Assembly (NCBI RefSeq): GCF_002878395.1
Contig: NC_061115.1
Coordinates: 98,777,724 to 98,841,723 of the forward strand
Length of the DNA stretch: 64,000 nucleotides
Direction: 5' to 3'
Source: Capsicum annuum
Taxonomy: Eukaryota > Streptophyta > Magnoliopsida > Solanales > Solanaceae
Shown here piece by piece: positions 38,196 through 48,795 of this stretch. The first letter of the stretch is position 1, and each line of letters begins with the position of its first letter. Both the position numbers and the translations under genes were made by a program. The notes under the pieces were generated by a model. That model saw nothing but the letters and a program-made list of their open reading frames with translations, did no database searches and was not told the DNA's origin.

Positions 38196-39780
38196 AACCC
38201 TCAACTTAAAATAATTGATTGTCCTCAAGCAACTAAAACACAACCAAGAGGCTACCAAGTACATTCGGCAGTCAACCATCCATATTATCTCAAAATATCT
38301 TCACCATCTCCAAGGTCAATTAATTTAAAAACAACTGTGTATATTATTGAAGAACGGTAATGTGACACACAGGATTCAAGATATGGCATTAATTCAGTAA
38401 CAGCAACCATGCATGTACCAAGATTACACTATCCTAATAAGTTAGCAACTAGCAATGTAACTAATGTGTCCTCACTACAAAGTAGTCCCACTTCACTTTT
38501 ATCAAACATCACATATGTAACCATGGGGACAATCAAAAGACGCTTACTATCAGAATAAAGTTCCAATCAATGTATGCCAAATTCCATAGGCTTGCCCTTA
38601 TTTTCACTACCAAGATTTTCAGACAGGACAGCTAGGATCACTATAGGTCTTCTCTTTGGCTTGTAATGTAGTCTAGGGGATAGTATGATAATCGATGATA
38701 TTTAAAGTGACTAAGCCTCCTTGACACTACACTAGCTTCCAGGGTCTCACTTATTAATCTTTTTTCTATTCTTCTCTTTTCTTGATCACACATATTCAGG
38801 ATGGGTGCAGTCTTTTCTATAATCACTTCTTTCTTTTCACAACTTTTCTTTTCTTGTTCTTTTCCACCACACCCAGCTTTTTATTCTTTTTTTATTCTAC
38901 CTTTCTTTATACTTATTTTACATCACAAACCCCTATGATAGCCACCCTCAACTTACGCCATTTTCCTAAGTCAAGGTGCACAGTGTCCAAGGAGGACCAT
39001 GGTCAAAATAGGTTTATTATGATATAAATGGGCCGGTGATAGGTATCATAAAAAGAAATAGGCTATTCAGGCTCAAAATAGAGATCAAGGGATAATATGT
39101 ACACAGGGAAGGTCATTTAGGCTAGAAGTGGACTAATCTCAAAATAGGCTATGATTATTTCCTAACTCATATCCTACAACCAAGGCAAGACTAATCGAGC
39201 AAGTTCTGAATTTAACATACAACGGGAACAAAGTAATATCTCACACGCACACAGCACACAGATACATTACAAGCTACTACCTATCCGGTTCATGCAATTA
39301 TTAGCAATGACTATCATGTCCCTAATACCAATGCTATAAAAAGATTCACAGTGGTCACATATAGATGCATATATCACAGTTACAAAATAGACAATTGGAG
39401 AGGTATTTGTCATTCACAAAAATCAACAAAAATATGTCAACTGTCGTGTATATTTATTTTTCTCCTAGTTAACCATAACACATCTCAAAACAAAAACAAT
39501 ATGCCTAAATATGCCAGATCTACTAGGAATAAGACTCCAGGGAAAAGAGGCATGGCAAGAAAAACCCCAAGAGGACATCAACACCCACAAGTAGCCTCAC
39601 CCTCAACTTAAAATCATGCAATGTCTCCAATGCATCAAAAGCAAAACAAGAGATTTAGAAACATACATGTGGCATCATAGGTGCAAAGATCTGATGTCAA
39701 TCACATAATACGAATACAAACTACAAAATACCTTGGGTTGCCTCCCAAGTAGTGCCTATTTTAATGTTGCGGCACACTAG
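38196..39780 (-). other. Ath-4 3' untranslated region
   Basis: Non-coding, AT-rich and pyrimidine-rich (38820-38930). It carries the CTCAACTTACG...CCTAAGTCAAGGTG block at 38946 and ends near the GGTTGCCTCCCAAGTAGTGCC block at 39733. Related blocks follow the integrase end in Ath-3 (33436) and Ath-2 (57289). Confidence 0.7.
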
Positions 39781-41005
39781 GTTATCTTTACTACTCAGAA
39801 TTCATCAAGATACCTTCAAAGTGCTTCATCCTTTATCCTTGCACTTAGACGATTTGAATCGTCGGCCCATCTTTTGATCTTAACATCTTTTAGGTGCGTT
39901 GGGCAAATGTGAGAGCATGATAGGGAAAGTTCAATCATGCCTCTTCAAAGACTTAAACCGCTTTCCCAATTTTGTATCAAACTTTCGTGTGGGCTCATTT
40001 GGCAACGGTGAGAATCTTAAAAAGCCATTAAATTGACATCAATCTTTAAGTTTGTTGTCCTTCAATATTGGGGTTGTATTATACCTTTTCGGAAAGACAA
40101 ACTCCAAAATGTAGGAATTTTCCTCCTCCTTTCCAAAGTTTATCATTTGCTTGGGTGATTCGACTTACATCACATCCACTAAGCATAATGTTGAAAAGTG
40201 ATTCGAGTGGGGTCTTTTCCCTAATTTTAGAGTTGCATCCTTCTCGACCTCTTCACCTCCACTAAGCATAATGTTGAAAAGTGATATGAGTGGGGTCTTC
40301 TCACTAATTTTAGAGTTGCATCCTTCTTGACCTCTTCACCTCGAATTGGGCTAGAGTCTTTATAAGATATTGGCGTGGTTTCTTCTCTTGCCTCTAGCAC
40401 CATTTTCTCAATCTTACCATTATCTCTCATGGATAGTTTGGTTTGTTGGGAAATTACCGAGGTTGCTCATCATTAGGCTCAACATCAATATAGGCTTCTT
40501 TCTTCTCATCTTCACACTCTTCCATTATTTTAAAGATTCCACAGACAAGATATTATCTAAACATAATATAGAAGAATGTTTTGAATAATTAACCTCTATA
40601 GCTATCTCCTCATGAATGATTAGCTTTTTGCCTTGACACATATCATATACGATATCATATGTTTCTTTCTGGAGATCAAATCTTCGTTGAACCATAGCTT
40701 CAATTCCACTTTTTTTGTGCTTCATTCTTCCTTTTCTTAACCATAAGAACTATCAAACTCATAGGAAGAACTAGAATTTGGGTTAGCCCAATAGGGGGAA
40801 TGGGCATTTGGGCAATCACTCCATTGTCTATCTTGACCACCATATAAAGAATAATTATACTCCCGGTAGGATCGAGATGGTGCACACATCTCTCTCTGAG
40901 GAGCAATCTACAATCTTGTAAAAAGTAAGGTCCATCACAATATAGACATAGATCATCAAGATAAGGTTTCCAACCACCAAGCTCATGTTCATTCCACGAT
41001 GCCAT
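39781..41005 (-). pseudogene. Ath-4 internal ORF, unrecognised
   Basis: Stands where gag should begin, starting at 41005, 130 bases after the primer site. The frame 41005-40700 (101 codons) begins MASWNEHELGGWKPYLDDLC. It contains CLYCDGPYFLQDC, a CX2CX8C spacing that recalls a zinc knuckle without its His. A frameshift leads into 40725-40525 (AMVQRRFDLQKETYD, then HEEIAIEVNYSKHSSILCL), and further fragments at 40430-40227 are Glu/Lys-rich. I do not recognise the protein. It has no gag, protease, RT or integrase signature. It may be a gag-like packaging protein of a non-autonomous family or a captured host fragment; the position favours the former. Confidence 0.5.
40177..40342. repeat. 83-bp tandem duplication
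   Basis: Copies 40177-40259 and 40260-40342, each with CACTAAGCATAATGTTGAAA and TTTTAGAGTTGCATCCTTCT, differing at about five bases. It lies in the Ath-4 ORF region; 83 is not a multiple of three, so it shifts the frame. Confidence 0.88.
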
Positions 41006-41135
41006 AGTAATAAGTAAACTAAAATAAAAAACTACCTAACACAAGAAATAAAAGAAAAATACAAACAAATATTTACAAGTTTGAATTCAAGAAAGTAGTC
41101 TAAAATTCCAAACCAACTCAATACGCCAAATTATT

Positions 41136-41152
41136 CCCCAGTAATGGCACCA
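41136..41152 (-). other. Ath-4 tRNA-Asp primer binding site
   Basis: Matches the tRNA-Asp 3' end at 13 of 17 positions on the plus strand (CCCCAGTAATGGCACCA), 4 bases from the LTR. Confidence 0.82.
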
Positions 41153-41156
41153 TTTT

Positions 41157-42693
41157 TGATAATGCTCAGCTTACACATCAATTTAGTGCAAAGCGGTCGT
41201 TGTTAATATATTTATCCAACTTTGGAGTCGGGGCCGAATCCACGAGGAACAATGTGAGTGGCGATTAAACTAATTTCAAACTATAGATATAAGTTGAATT
41301 CAAACAAATGAAAAGGAAAGATAAAATAGGGGATTTTATCAATCAAACAATAATTAAAGTTTTGACTTGTTTTAGAGCTCAAAACTAAAATTTCAATAGT
41401 TCAAATCAGTGATAGAGAGGAACTAGGGTTATGATCACTATGATTATTAATCTCCATTTTGTAATAACTATAGTATTGGTACTCATGACTTGTGGAAAAT
41501 ACTAAATTATCAGTTTCGACAGCCCATCTAAGTGTTTCTCAACCTACTTAGATGTTGAACTCCCTAATTCTCTCGAACTTAGGAAATCACTCTTTTCATA
41601 CTAATTTCATGTCAAGTTGATAAATCTTGTTGCAACATTAATCATTAGATGAGAGCTTGACCTTCCCAAATCCTTGTTGATAATTCGCTACCTTTAGTTT
41701 ATTCTCAGTTTAAGAAAATCAACATAAGGCAGGATTTATTGTTTGTAACCAATAAATAACAATCATAACAAAGGAATTATCAAGATGTCTCCACAATCAC
41801 TAAATCCCTAACCAACTATTAAATCCATGGGGGAACAATCATAGATCTCGCAACCCTAGTTGTGGGTTTTAGTTCCACATGAGAAAGAAAGAGATAGCAT
41901 TAATTATAATCATCATTCAAAGTATTTAAACTTATAAAAGATGAATTTTGAAGATGATTCTATTCTAAGTTCAAGAGAAAATTCCCACAACCAAATCAAA
42001 GAGTTGAAAATTAAATTCTAAGTTTTGAGACCTCAAAGAGAGGTGAACTCCTTTGGAATAAGTTCCAGTTGTTTCAAGATGATCAAGATGATGAATGAAA
42101 ACCCTAGAACTTGTACTTAAATACTTCAGCCTAATTATGGAAATAAAACCACAGATAACAGATTTTTTCTCAGACAGATGACGTTATGGGTGACGGCTTA
42201 TTAGGAATATGACAATTTATCAAGAATGTTGGCAGCTCCTCTTCACTTTTGACAATATCTGCCGTAGGTTGATGATGAGGAATAATAGCTTATTAGACCT
42301 TTGATGACTTATCATGGATGTCATCATATCTTCACTTCAATTTCTCAAGCACTGCCCAAGCCTGACAATGAGCCTGATAGCTTATCACAACTCGACGGCC
42401 TATCACAGATGTCATCACATATTCTAGATAAAGTTCATTCTTTGTCTAAGGCTGAAGGTACTTCTAATAACTTATCACAAGGATGACGACTTATCAGATA
42501 AGACATCAGCCATACTTACATCTCTACTTGCTTAGAAATCAACTTTTTTACCTTCGTTGTTGCTGGTTCTCTTGCATCTTAACTGTTACTGCAATATCAA
42601 TGAGAAAATAATCAAAAATGACAAAAATTGCTTAATACTTTGCAATATTCTTAGTTCAAAGCCTCAAATGTGTTAGCATCTGCTCACACATAA
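41157..42693 (-). repeat. Ath-4 5' LTR
   Basis: TGATAATGCTCAGC...CACACATAA (final CA mutated). It is more diverged from the other two copies than they are from each other over the U3 part (for example 42330-42540 against 35580-35790). The array of CTTATCA words is at 42190-42510. Confidence 0.9.
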
Positions 42694-43105
42694 GGCATCT
42701 TTAAAAAAAGAGGGCCAATAGTAGCCACTCTGAAGCACTTTGCTTGCAGTTCGATCACCTGCATGGTGACCTCCAACTGTGGAAGCATGAATCGCTTCCA
42801 GTATACTCAACATATCTACTTCTGGGATGCACCATCTAAAAATACCATCCACACATCACCGAAAAATCTATGACTCAACCCAAAAGTAATGGGTCACATC
42901 ATAGAGAAACTTTTTCCTTTGATGAAAGGAAAGATTCTCTAATATCACCTCGCTCACCACTTAAGTTGTAAAATCAGCATACCAAGGTATATTCTCCATA
43001 ACAACAGCCAAGATTTTGTCATCAGGAAATGCATTATTGATCTCAAATTCAGCTCTAACTACTTGTTCACTTTTTAGCCTAGACAGATAATCTGCAACTT
43101 GATTT
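42694..43105 (-). pseudogene. Ath-3 integrase, N-terminal part
   Basis: Minus strand. It begins with KNQVADYLSRLKSEQ (43110-43065), the block that normally follows RNase H, then EINNAFPDDKILAV and NIPWYADFTT (ORF 43146-42961). The zinc-binding domain follows, with HHAGDRTASKVLQSGYYWPS and FFKDA ending at 42694, where Ath-4 is inserted. The frame changes near 42960. Confidence 0.87.
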
Positions 43106-43763
43106 TTACAATGCCCTCTTTCACCATGAAGGGGAATTTCTCCCAATTAATCATAAGATTGAACTCTTCACACTGCTGCAAGGCCCTACTCAGGCTCACC
43201 AAACATAGCTCAAACGAATCTCCTACCACAAAAAAATTATCCATGAACACCTCCAAGGTGTCTTCAACCATATCTAAGAAAATAGACATTATGCACCATT
43301 GAAAGGTAGCGGGTGCATTACACAATCCAAACAGCATCTGTTTAAATGCAAAAGTACCATATGGATAGGTGAATGTTATTTTGTCCTGATCCTCCAGGGC
43401 TATAGAAATCTAATTACAACTAGAATAACCATCCAAGAAATAATACCAACCTCTTCCCATGAACTGATCATGCATCTAATCCATGAGTTGAGTTTTTTAT
43501 AATGTCCATGAGTTGAGTTTTTTGTAATCCATACACACCCTCCATTTAGTAACAGGCCCGAGTGGAATCAACTTATTCTTCTCGTTAGCCACCACTATCA
43601 TGCCCCTGAGTGGAATCAACTTATTCTTCTCGTTAGCCACCACTATCATGCCCCTTTTCTTGGGAACGCACTGAACAATACTTGCCCATTTACAATCTGA
43701 GATGGGGTATACCACTCCTACATCTAGCCACTCAATGATTTCTTTCTTCACCACCTCTTGCAT
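43106..43763 (-). pseudogene. Ath-3 reverse transcriptase, truncated, RNase H missing
   Basis: The minus-strand frame 43763-43497 is the RT N-terminus: MQEVVKKEIIEWLDVGVVYP, WASIVQCVPKKRGMIVV, KWRVCMDYKKLN. It contains an in-frame 48-bp duplication. The frame 43337-43074 has MLFGLCNAPATFQWCIMSIF, then the catalytic loop VFMDNFFVVGDSFE in which the second Asp is Asn, then FNLMINWEKFPFMVKEGIV. Immediately after, without thumb or RNase H, the sequence becomes the pre-integrase KNQVADYLSRL block, so roughly a kilobase has been lost at about 43106-43115. The motif between 43340 and 43497 is frameshifted. Confidence 0.88.
43481..43655. repeat. Two short tandem duplications in Ath-3 RT
   Basis: A 25-bp unit (CCATGAGTTGAGTTTTTT) is doubled at 43481-43529. 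A 48-bp unit is doubled exactly at 43560-43607 and 43608-43655. The second adds 16 in-frame residues (RGMIVVANEKNKLIPL twice). Confidence 0.92.
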
Positions 43764-44445
43764 AAGTGGGTTTAAATGATGTTGATGCTCAATAATCGGG
43801 ACACAATCCTCCTCTAGATGGATTTTATGTGTTCATATACCAGGTGAAATATTGATAATGTATACAATTGTCCAACCAATAACCCTCTTATATCTTTTAA
43901 GAATAGAGATAAGGGCTTTCACCTATTTCTCACCTAAGGCAGCCATAATAATAACAGGTAGTGTATTGCCGTTGCCCAAGAACACATACCTTAAATGACC
44001 TAGCAACTCTTTCAGCTCCAAAGTAGGTGGCTCTTCAATAGACCGGCATACTCTTTCAGCTCCAAAGTAGGTGGCTCTTCAATAGACGGCTATGCCGGTG
44101 GACTTGGATGATTTTTTAAGTCCAAATCTAGTTTTTTGGGTGTATAAGAATAAGACCCCATGCCTATCAAGGCATATACAATCTCCTCATAATCTTCAAT
44201 ACCATTTTGATCAAAATTTATTAATACAACAGCTAAAGTCTCTACAACAAATTTTTCCTCTATGGGTACTCTCTGCTCCGCCTCATAATAAACATCCATA
44301 ATATAAAATACGCTTATATCTTTATGTTATTTCATGGACTAGCATACATCGAATCGAACTACTTCATCATTCAGCCTAAATAGTAGCTCATTTTCCTTTA
44401 GATTAATAAATACACTCCTAATTGTGATGAAATATCTACCTAAGA
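43764..44445 (-). pseudogene. Ath-3 protease-RT linker
   Basis: Decayed coding stretch joining protease and RT. The piece 44299-44090 reads MDVYYEAEQRVPIEEKFVVE then LAVVLINFDQNGIEDYEEIV, the acidic linker typical of Athila-like polyproteins, and KPSIEEPPTLELKE-type sequence surrounds the 44-bp duplication. Stops and frame changes are present. No catalytic residues are expected here. Confidence 0.7.
44006..44093. repeat. 44-bp tandem duplication
   Basis: Copies at 44006-44049 and 44050-44093 share ACTCTTTCAGCTCCAAAGTA and GGTGGCTCTTCAATAGAC. It lies between protease and RT of Ath-3. Confidence 0.9.
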
Positions 44446-45186
44446 TTATGGGCACCTCAAAGTCCACCTGCAATTGAGAATGACAAAATCAGCTAGAAAT
44501 ATGAAATTGGCCACCTTAGCTAATACATCATATAGAATCCCCATGGACCGCTTCACAGACCTGTCTGCCATAACTAATCTTATATTCGTGGGAGTAGGAT
44601 CCCCCAAACCCAGTTTTTTATACACAGCAAGTGGTATCAAATTTATAGTAGCTCCCAAATCACATAGAGCTTTTGCCAACTCAAGAGGCCCAATAGTGCA
44701 TGGAATAGTAAATACTCCTAGGTCTGCCTTCTTCTTCACCAACAACCTTATGGAAATAGCACCACAATAATGGAGATTTCCCTTCATCTCATAACTAACT
44801 ATTTGCTTCTTCGTAATAAGGTCTTTCATAAACTTTGTATACCCGAGCATTTGCTCCAATGCCTCCACCAATGGCAAGTTGATTATCGACTGGTTAAGCA
44901 TAGCCATAGACTTGCCAAACTTTGTTTCTTCAGCCTTCTTTTTCATCTGATAGGGAAATAGAGAAGGTGGTTTTGGAATTATAGTAACCAGCACTTTGAA
45001 CTTCTTTCCCTTGCTCTTCTCTAACTCATCAACCTGCTGATGGTAGGATGGTGTATTATCAATAATTCCATCTAGTTTTTTAGACTCCACTAGATAAGTT
45101 TCTTCATGCTCAATATCCTCTACAATCATAGCTTTGCCCATAGATGGGCCTGGTAATACCTTACCACTCCGTGTGGTAGTTGCCAT
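44446..45186 (-). CDS. Ath-3 gag C-terminus and aspartic protease, 246 open codons
   Basis: The longest open frame in the window, on the minus strand, part of a Gag-Pol polyprotein. It starts MATTTRSGKVLPGPSMGKAM, a charged gag tail (residues 1-90) with Lys/Glu-rich stretches. The block at 98-125 (NQSIINLPLVEALEQMLGYT) is the conserved lead-in to the protease. The retropepsin active site is CDLGATINLIP with Asp at residue 176, followed by YKKLGLGDPTPTNIRLVMAD and ILYDVLAKVANFIFLADFVI. The final part shifts frame just before the usual second half-fold motif. The domain is intact in sequence, but the flanking polyprotein is broken, so I regard it as a remnant rather than an active gene. Confidence 0.85.
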   Translation of the reverse strand: MATTTRSGKVLPGPSMGKAMIVEDIEHEETYLVESKKLDGIIDNTPSYHQQVDELEKSKGKKFKVLVTIIPKPPSLFPYQMKKKAEETKFGKSMAMLNQSIINLPLVEALEQMLGYTKFMKDLITKKQIVSYEMKGNLHYCGAISIRLLVKKKADLGVFTIPCTIGPLELAKALCDLGATINLIPLAVYKKLGLGDPTPTNIRLVMADRSVKRSMGILYDVLAKVANFIFLADFVILNCRWTLRCP

Positions 45187-46675
45187 TAGGAGCCATCATT
45201 TTGAGGATTATTAACTATATCACTTGGAAAAGTTCCGCTCTTCCTTTAATTCAATATTGATGCAAGTTGGCTCATTTGTCGCTCCAACTATTTGGTAGAA
45301 GTAGAGTGTGAGTTTTATCAACTAACTCATGAAAGACAAATCACTTTTCATAGTAGTCACCCCAGAGTTTGCAGTCTCAACTTTCTTTTATAATTTCTCC
45401 TTCATATCCTCTATGGACATCTTGCCAGAGCTAGTTGCAGCATTATCTCTTCTTTCAAGAGGTATATATAGTCCACTTCTATCATTTTCTCTCTTCAAGT
45501 TCCTTTGATCTCTATCCTTGTAACCAACTTTATCATAATAGTTCCAACATTGATTTCCTTGGATATTGCCTCAGAAATCCCCTGATTATTTAGATAGTTC
45601 ACCTCTTCTTACGAATTAGAATAAGCTCTTCCTTGGGATGCAACAGCTTTCACCTTCTCTATTTTTCTAGACAATAGATGCTTAGTCAGCAAATCCATCT
45701 GTGTTTTTAAATATGCCATTTCCTAGTCATGTTATTCCTCCTTCTTGTATTTCTCTATAGTCATACTACCAAAAATAGTAGGGATTGCTACCACAGAATC
45801 CCTAGTATTCCAAGATCTACTCTGTTTGGTCATCCGATTAAGCATCTCTGAGGCCTCTAGAAAAGTAAGGTCAACAAATGATCCCCTGTAGCATTATCCA
45901 TGACTAGCTTCGTAATTGATTTAAAATCACAATAAAGAGTCTCTATCAAATAAATATCCATCATGTTATGGATCGGCATTGCATCAGGTTTTTTTTAAAC
46001 ATCCCCCAGGTCTCATGAAGAGCTTCAGTGGGAAGCTGTCAAAAGTTACTGATTTCATCCCTCAACTGTACTCTTTTGGAGGGTGGAAAGAAACTTTCGA
46101 GGAAAACCTATTTCAAAAGCCTCCAGTTAGTTATAGAGTTAGGAGTTAGTTCATTTAGCCATAGTGTCGCCTCCCAAGACAGAGGCAATGGAAATAAACG
46201 TAGGCGGATAGCATTATGACCCATTCTGTATTATCAAAAGACTTGAAAATGGTGACAAAATTCACCAAATGTATGTTTGGATCATCTTCAGGAAGACCAC
46301 CAAACAACCGCTTAAGATGAAGGAGTTGAATCATCGTACTAGTAATATTGAATTTAGCTCCTGGTGCTAGAGGTAGAGCAATGATAGCTCCAATTGCACC
46401 GACTCCATCCATTCTATCTTTGTTGTTATTTAGATCAAAATCACTAGTTGACACTCTTGTTTTACCATAAAGGGGTGATTTCTATTTACATTCTGATTTA
46501 ATAGTACAGCCACATTCTTTGTATGCCTTGGGTTAATAGGATCTAACAAGTCGTCATCACCTAAATCATCATTATCATTAGTATTAGGATAGTGAGCCTG
46601 CTGTCCATCACTCTGCTAATTTAGTTGAGCTCTAGCTAGAGCGGCTAGTCATTCAGCATCTTAAGGGTCTGTCAT
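45187..46675 (-). pseudogene. Ath-3 gag, decayed
   Basis: The start is placed at 46675, where the frame reads MTDP then a stop and LAALARAQ, the same opening type as Ath-1 at 910. The piece 46454-46155 is MSTSDFDLNNNKDRMDGVGA, IIALPLAPGAKFNITSTMIQ, LKRLFGGLPEDDPNIHLVNF. Next come frame-shifted pieces of the core gag (VQLRDEISNF- and LHETWGMFKK-like, about 46070-45990), then a region with LTKQSRSWNTRDSVVAIPT-like sequence (about 45845-45780). It parallels the Ath-1 gag at 910-1 block by block. Multiple stops are present. Confidence 0.83.
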
Positions 46676-46850
46676 TCTACCAAATAACTATAACTCCAGA
46701 TGTATTGGTAATAATGGTGCACACTATCTCCTTGTACATGGTATACACAATAACTCTCTTGCATAAAACAAAAACAACAAACAAAAGTAAAATTTGGGAA
46801 ACTTGACCAAAGATCAATTAACAAACACAAACTTAATTGACAACCGTATT

Positions 46851-46867
46851 CCCAGAAAACGGCACCA
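46851..46867 (-). other. Ath-3 tRNA-Asp primer binding site
   Basis: CCCAGAAAACGGCACCA matches the tRNA-Asp 3' end at 13 of 17 positions, 5 bases before the LTR. The leader 46676-46850 is otherwise featureless. Confidence 0.82.
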
Positions 46868-46872
46868 AAATT

Positions 46873-48325
46873 TTATATGCCCAAATTACAACTTTCTTAT
46901 GAAATTATAAGCAGTCGTTGTCAAATAAAGAACCCAACTGGGTTGGGTGTTGAATCCCACACGGAATACTATATTCACTAAGTATTATGACTATTATTAG
47001 ACTTTTGATCTAACATTCCTGAGTAAACATAGGGTTTTGATGTGCTAATAATGTTTTTTTATTCTTGTATCACGCAGCGGTCCAGCTAATGAGAGTTAAT
47101 ACAAGTGTAATTTCAATGAAAATAAGTTAACTAGAGTTATGCTCACCAAGATGTTCAAATGGTTAGGGTTGTGAACTTGTGCTTGAATTCTAACTTATAA
47201 TTTCAATTGCAAGAAGTATTGAAATCTAAGAATTACTCACTTGTTTCTCAACCTAATGGGTGTTTTACTCTTTTATTCTTTCAAACTTAAAGAATCCATG
47301 TATCACTCAATAGAACACTCATGAGGGTTGATCCCGTTAGGGCATCAACCCTTGCTCCAAAGGGTAAACCTACGAATTTTATGTTAATCACCTCTTTTCC
47401 CAACATCAACTTTCTTGTTAGACAAGTGGTGTTCATAGGCTCAATTCTCAAGTTTACAACCAAGAGATATCATTATAATGAAGAGAGATTCATACAATTT
47501 AGATAGATGATAGGAATCAAATAGATTCATAACCCTAAATAGTTCTCTACATTAAGGCTCCCAAAACCCTAGCTATGGGAGTTTAGCTACTCATCTCCAT
47601 ATAAGATATCAAAGATATATTGATGTTCATAAATAACTTCAAGAGAGTACTTACAAAAGTTACAATATTGTTCTTCTCAATCTTCAATGAAAAAAAATAG
47701 AGAAAAATAATCAGATCTTAATTTCTATCTTCCAACCTCAAGGAAAAGTGTTACACAGCTCTCAATAGAGAAGAAATTAAGAAACTACTATCAAAAGATG
47801 CAGAATAAACACTAATACTTGGTATTTATATATTTCCAGAATTGGGATTTTAAAATTTGATCTCGAAGTTGCTGCTTCTTACTCGATAGGTCAAGCGATG
47901 ATTCATCGTTGAGGTGATGGTCCATCACCTAGACTGTCGCTGGAGCTCCAGTGATTCTATGTTCTATTTTTGGGCGACGGATAGGGCGACGATTCTTTTT
48001 AATATCGCTAGTACATCGTATGACTTCCAATGGTCCTACATTCTGTTTCCTAGGAATAATTTACGCTGATGGTCCATCGCCTGGACCATCGCAAGACTTC
48101 CACTAGTCTTGAATTTTGTTTTCTAGTGATGGTTTAGGCCCATCGCCTAAGTCGTCGCTGATTATTTTTCTTTTATTTTTTCCAGTTTATCCAAGTTATT
48201 CTTCATACTCAGTTCTTATCCTAAAAACACTAAAACACCATGTTAAATATGGCAATCGTTTCTTGAAAACACACAATTATCCTAAAAAAAAAGCTTAAAA
48301 TATTATGTCAAAAGTCGTAAGATTA
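46873..48325 (-). repeat. Ath-3 5' LTR
   Basis: Partner of 27226-28710. Both termini are mutated (TT... and ...TA instead of TG...CA). The U3 array of GATGGTCCATCGC words is at 47885-48160, shorter and more eroded than in the 3' copy. Confidence 0.92.
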
Positions 48326-48330
48326 GTTAG

Positions 48331-48795
48331 GCTTAAGGATGCCTAAAGTTGCCAAAAGTACTATTGGATGTTTGGTGTAGAGACTTGGAGTTTGAGGTTG
48401 GGGATAAGGTTTTTCTCAAGTTATCTCCCATGAATGCAGTAATACGGTTTGATAAGAAAGGAAAGCTCGATCCTTGGTATGTTTGTCCTTATGAGGTTTT
48501 GCAAAGAGTTGTTAATATTTCGTATGAGTTAGAGTTGCCTTCTATATTGAGCTTGGTTCATTCGATCTTGTATGTTTTTATGTTAAATATGTACATTATT
48601 GATCCTGCTTTGGTTGTCCTTTGGAAGGATTGGGTATTACAGATTCTCTATCTTATGAGGAAATCCCAGTTAAGATCTTGGATATGTATTCATCATTTGA
48701 GGACCAAGGATGTCGCCTCGATTAAGGTTCTATGGCGGAACTTCAAGGTGAAAGAGGCTACTTAGGAAGTAAAGGAGGAGATGAAGCCTAAATAG
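48331..48795 (+). pseudogene. Chr-3 integrase C-terminus and chromodomain-like tail
   Basis: Continuation of the Chr-3 integrase after Ath-3. The open stretch 48349-48765 (138 codons) has LEFEVGDKVFLKLSPMNAVI and KGKLDPWYVCPYEVLQRVV, the integrase C-terminal (GPY-type) domain, then SYELELPSILSLVHSILYVF. The tail HLRTKDVASIKVLWRNFKVK then EAT and a stop at 48763 is the small chromodomain-like module that in this clade is thought to steer integration to heterochromatin; aromatic cage residues cannot be judged by eye. Chr-4 has the same segment at 62940-63360. Confidence 0.87.

Larger units (their letters stand above)
34491..42693 (-). mobile_element. Ath-4: non-autonomous Athila-like element with three LTRs
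   Basis: Minus strand. 5' LTR 41157-42693, primer site 41136-41152, internal region 38196-41135, LTR 36690-38195, duplicated 3' UTR 35948-36689, terminal LTR 34491-35947. The flanks GGCTT (34486-34490) and GGCAT (42694-42698) match at 4 of 5. Skipping the element rejoins the Ath-3 integrase as ...FFKDA then AYEFVK..., which is exactly the domain order expected. No gag or pol domain is found in the 2.9-kb interior. Confidence 0.92.
27226..48325 (-). mobile_element. Ath-3: near-complete Athila-like element hosting Ath-4
   Basis: Minus strand, 21.1 kb including its guest (about 12.9 kb without it): 5' LTR 46873-48325, primer site 46851-46867, gag, protease, RT, integrase, env-like gene, 3' UTR, 3' LTR 27226-28710. 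The flanks GATAG (27221-27225) and GTTAG (48326-48330) match at 4 of 5. When the element is removed, the Chr-3 sequence reads GGGATAG then GCTTAAGGAT, which is colinear with the uninterrupted Chr-4 copy at 62880-62900. Confidence 0.93.

Noticed and set aside
46851..46867. Possible tRNA gene fragments near the LTR edges (also 1087, 41136, 20027, 22875, 60133).
   Set aside because: They match only the tRNA 3' end at the spacing expected of primer binding sites, and no cloverleaf can be built around them.
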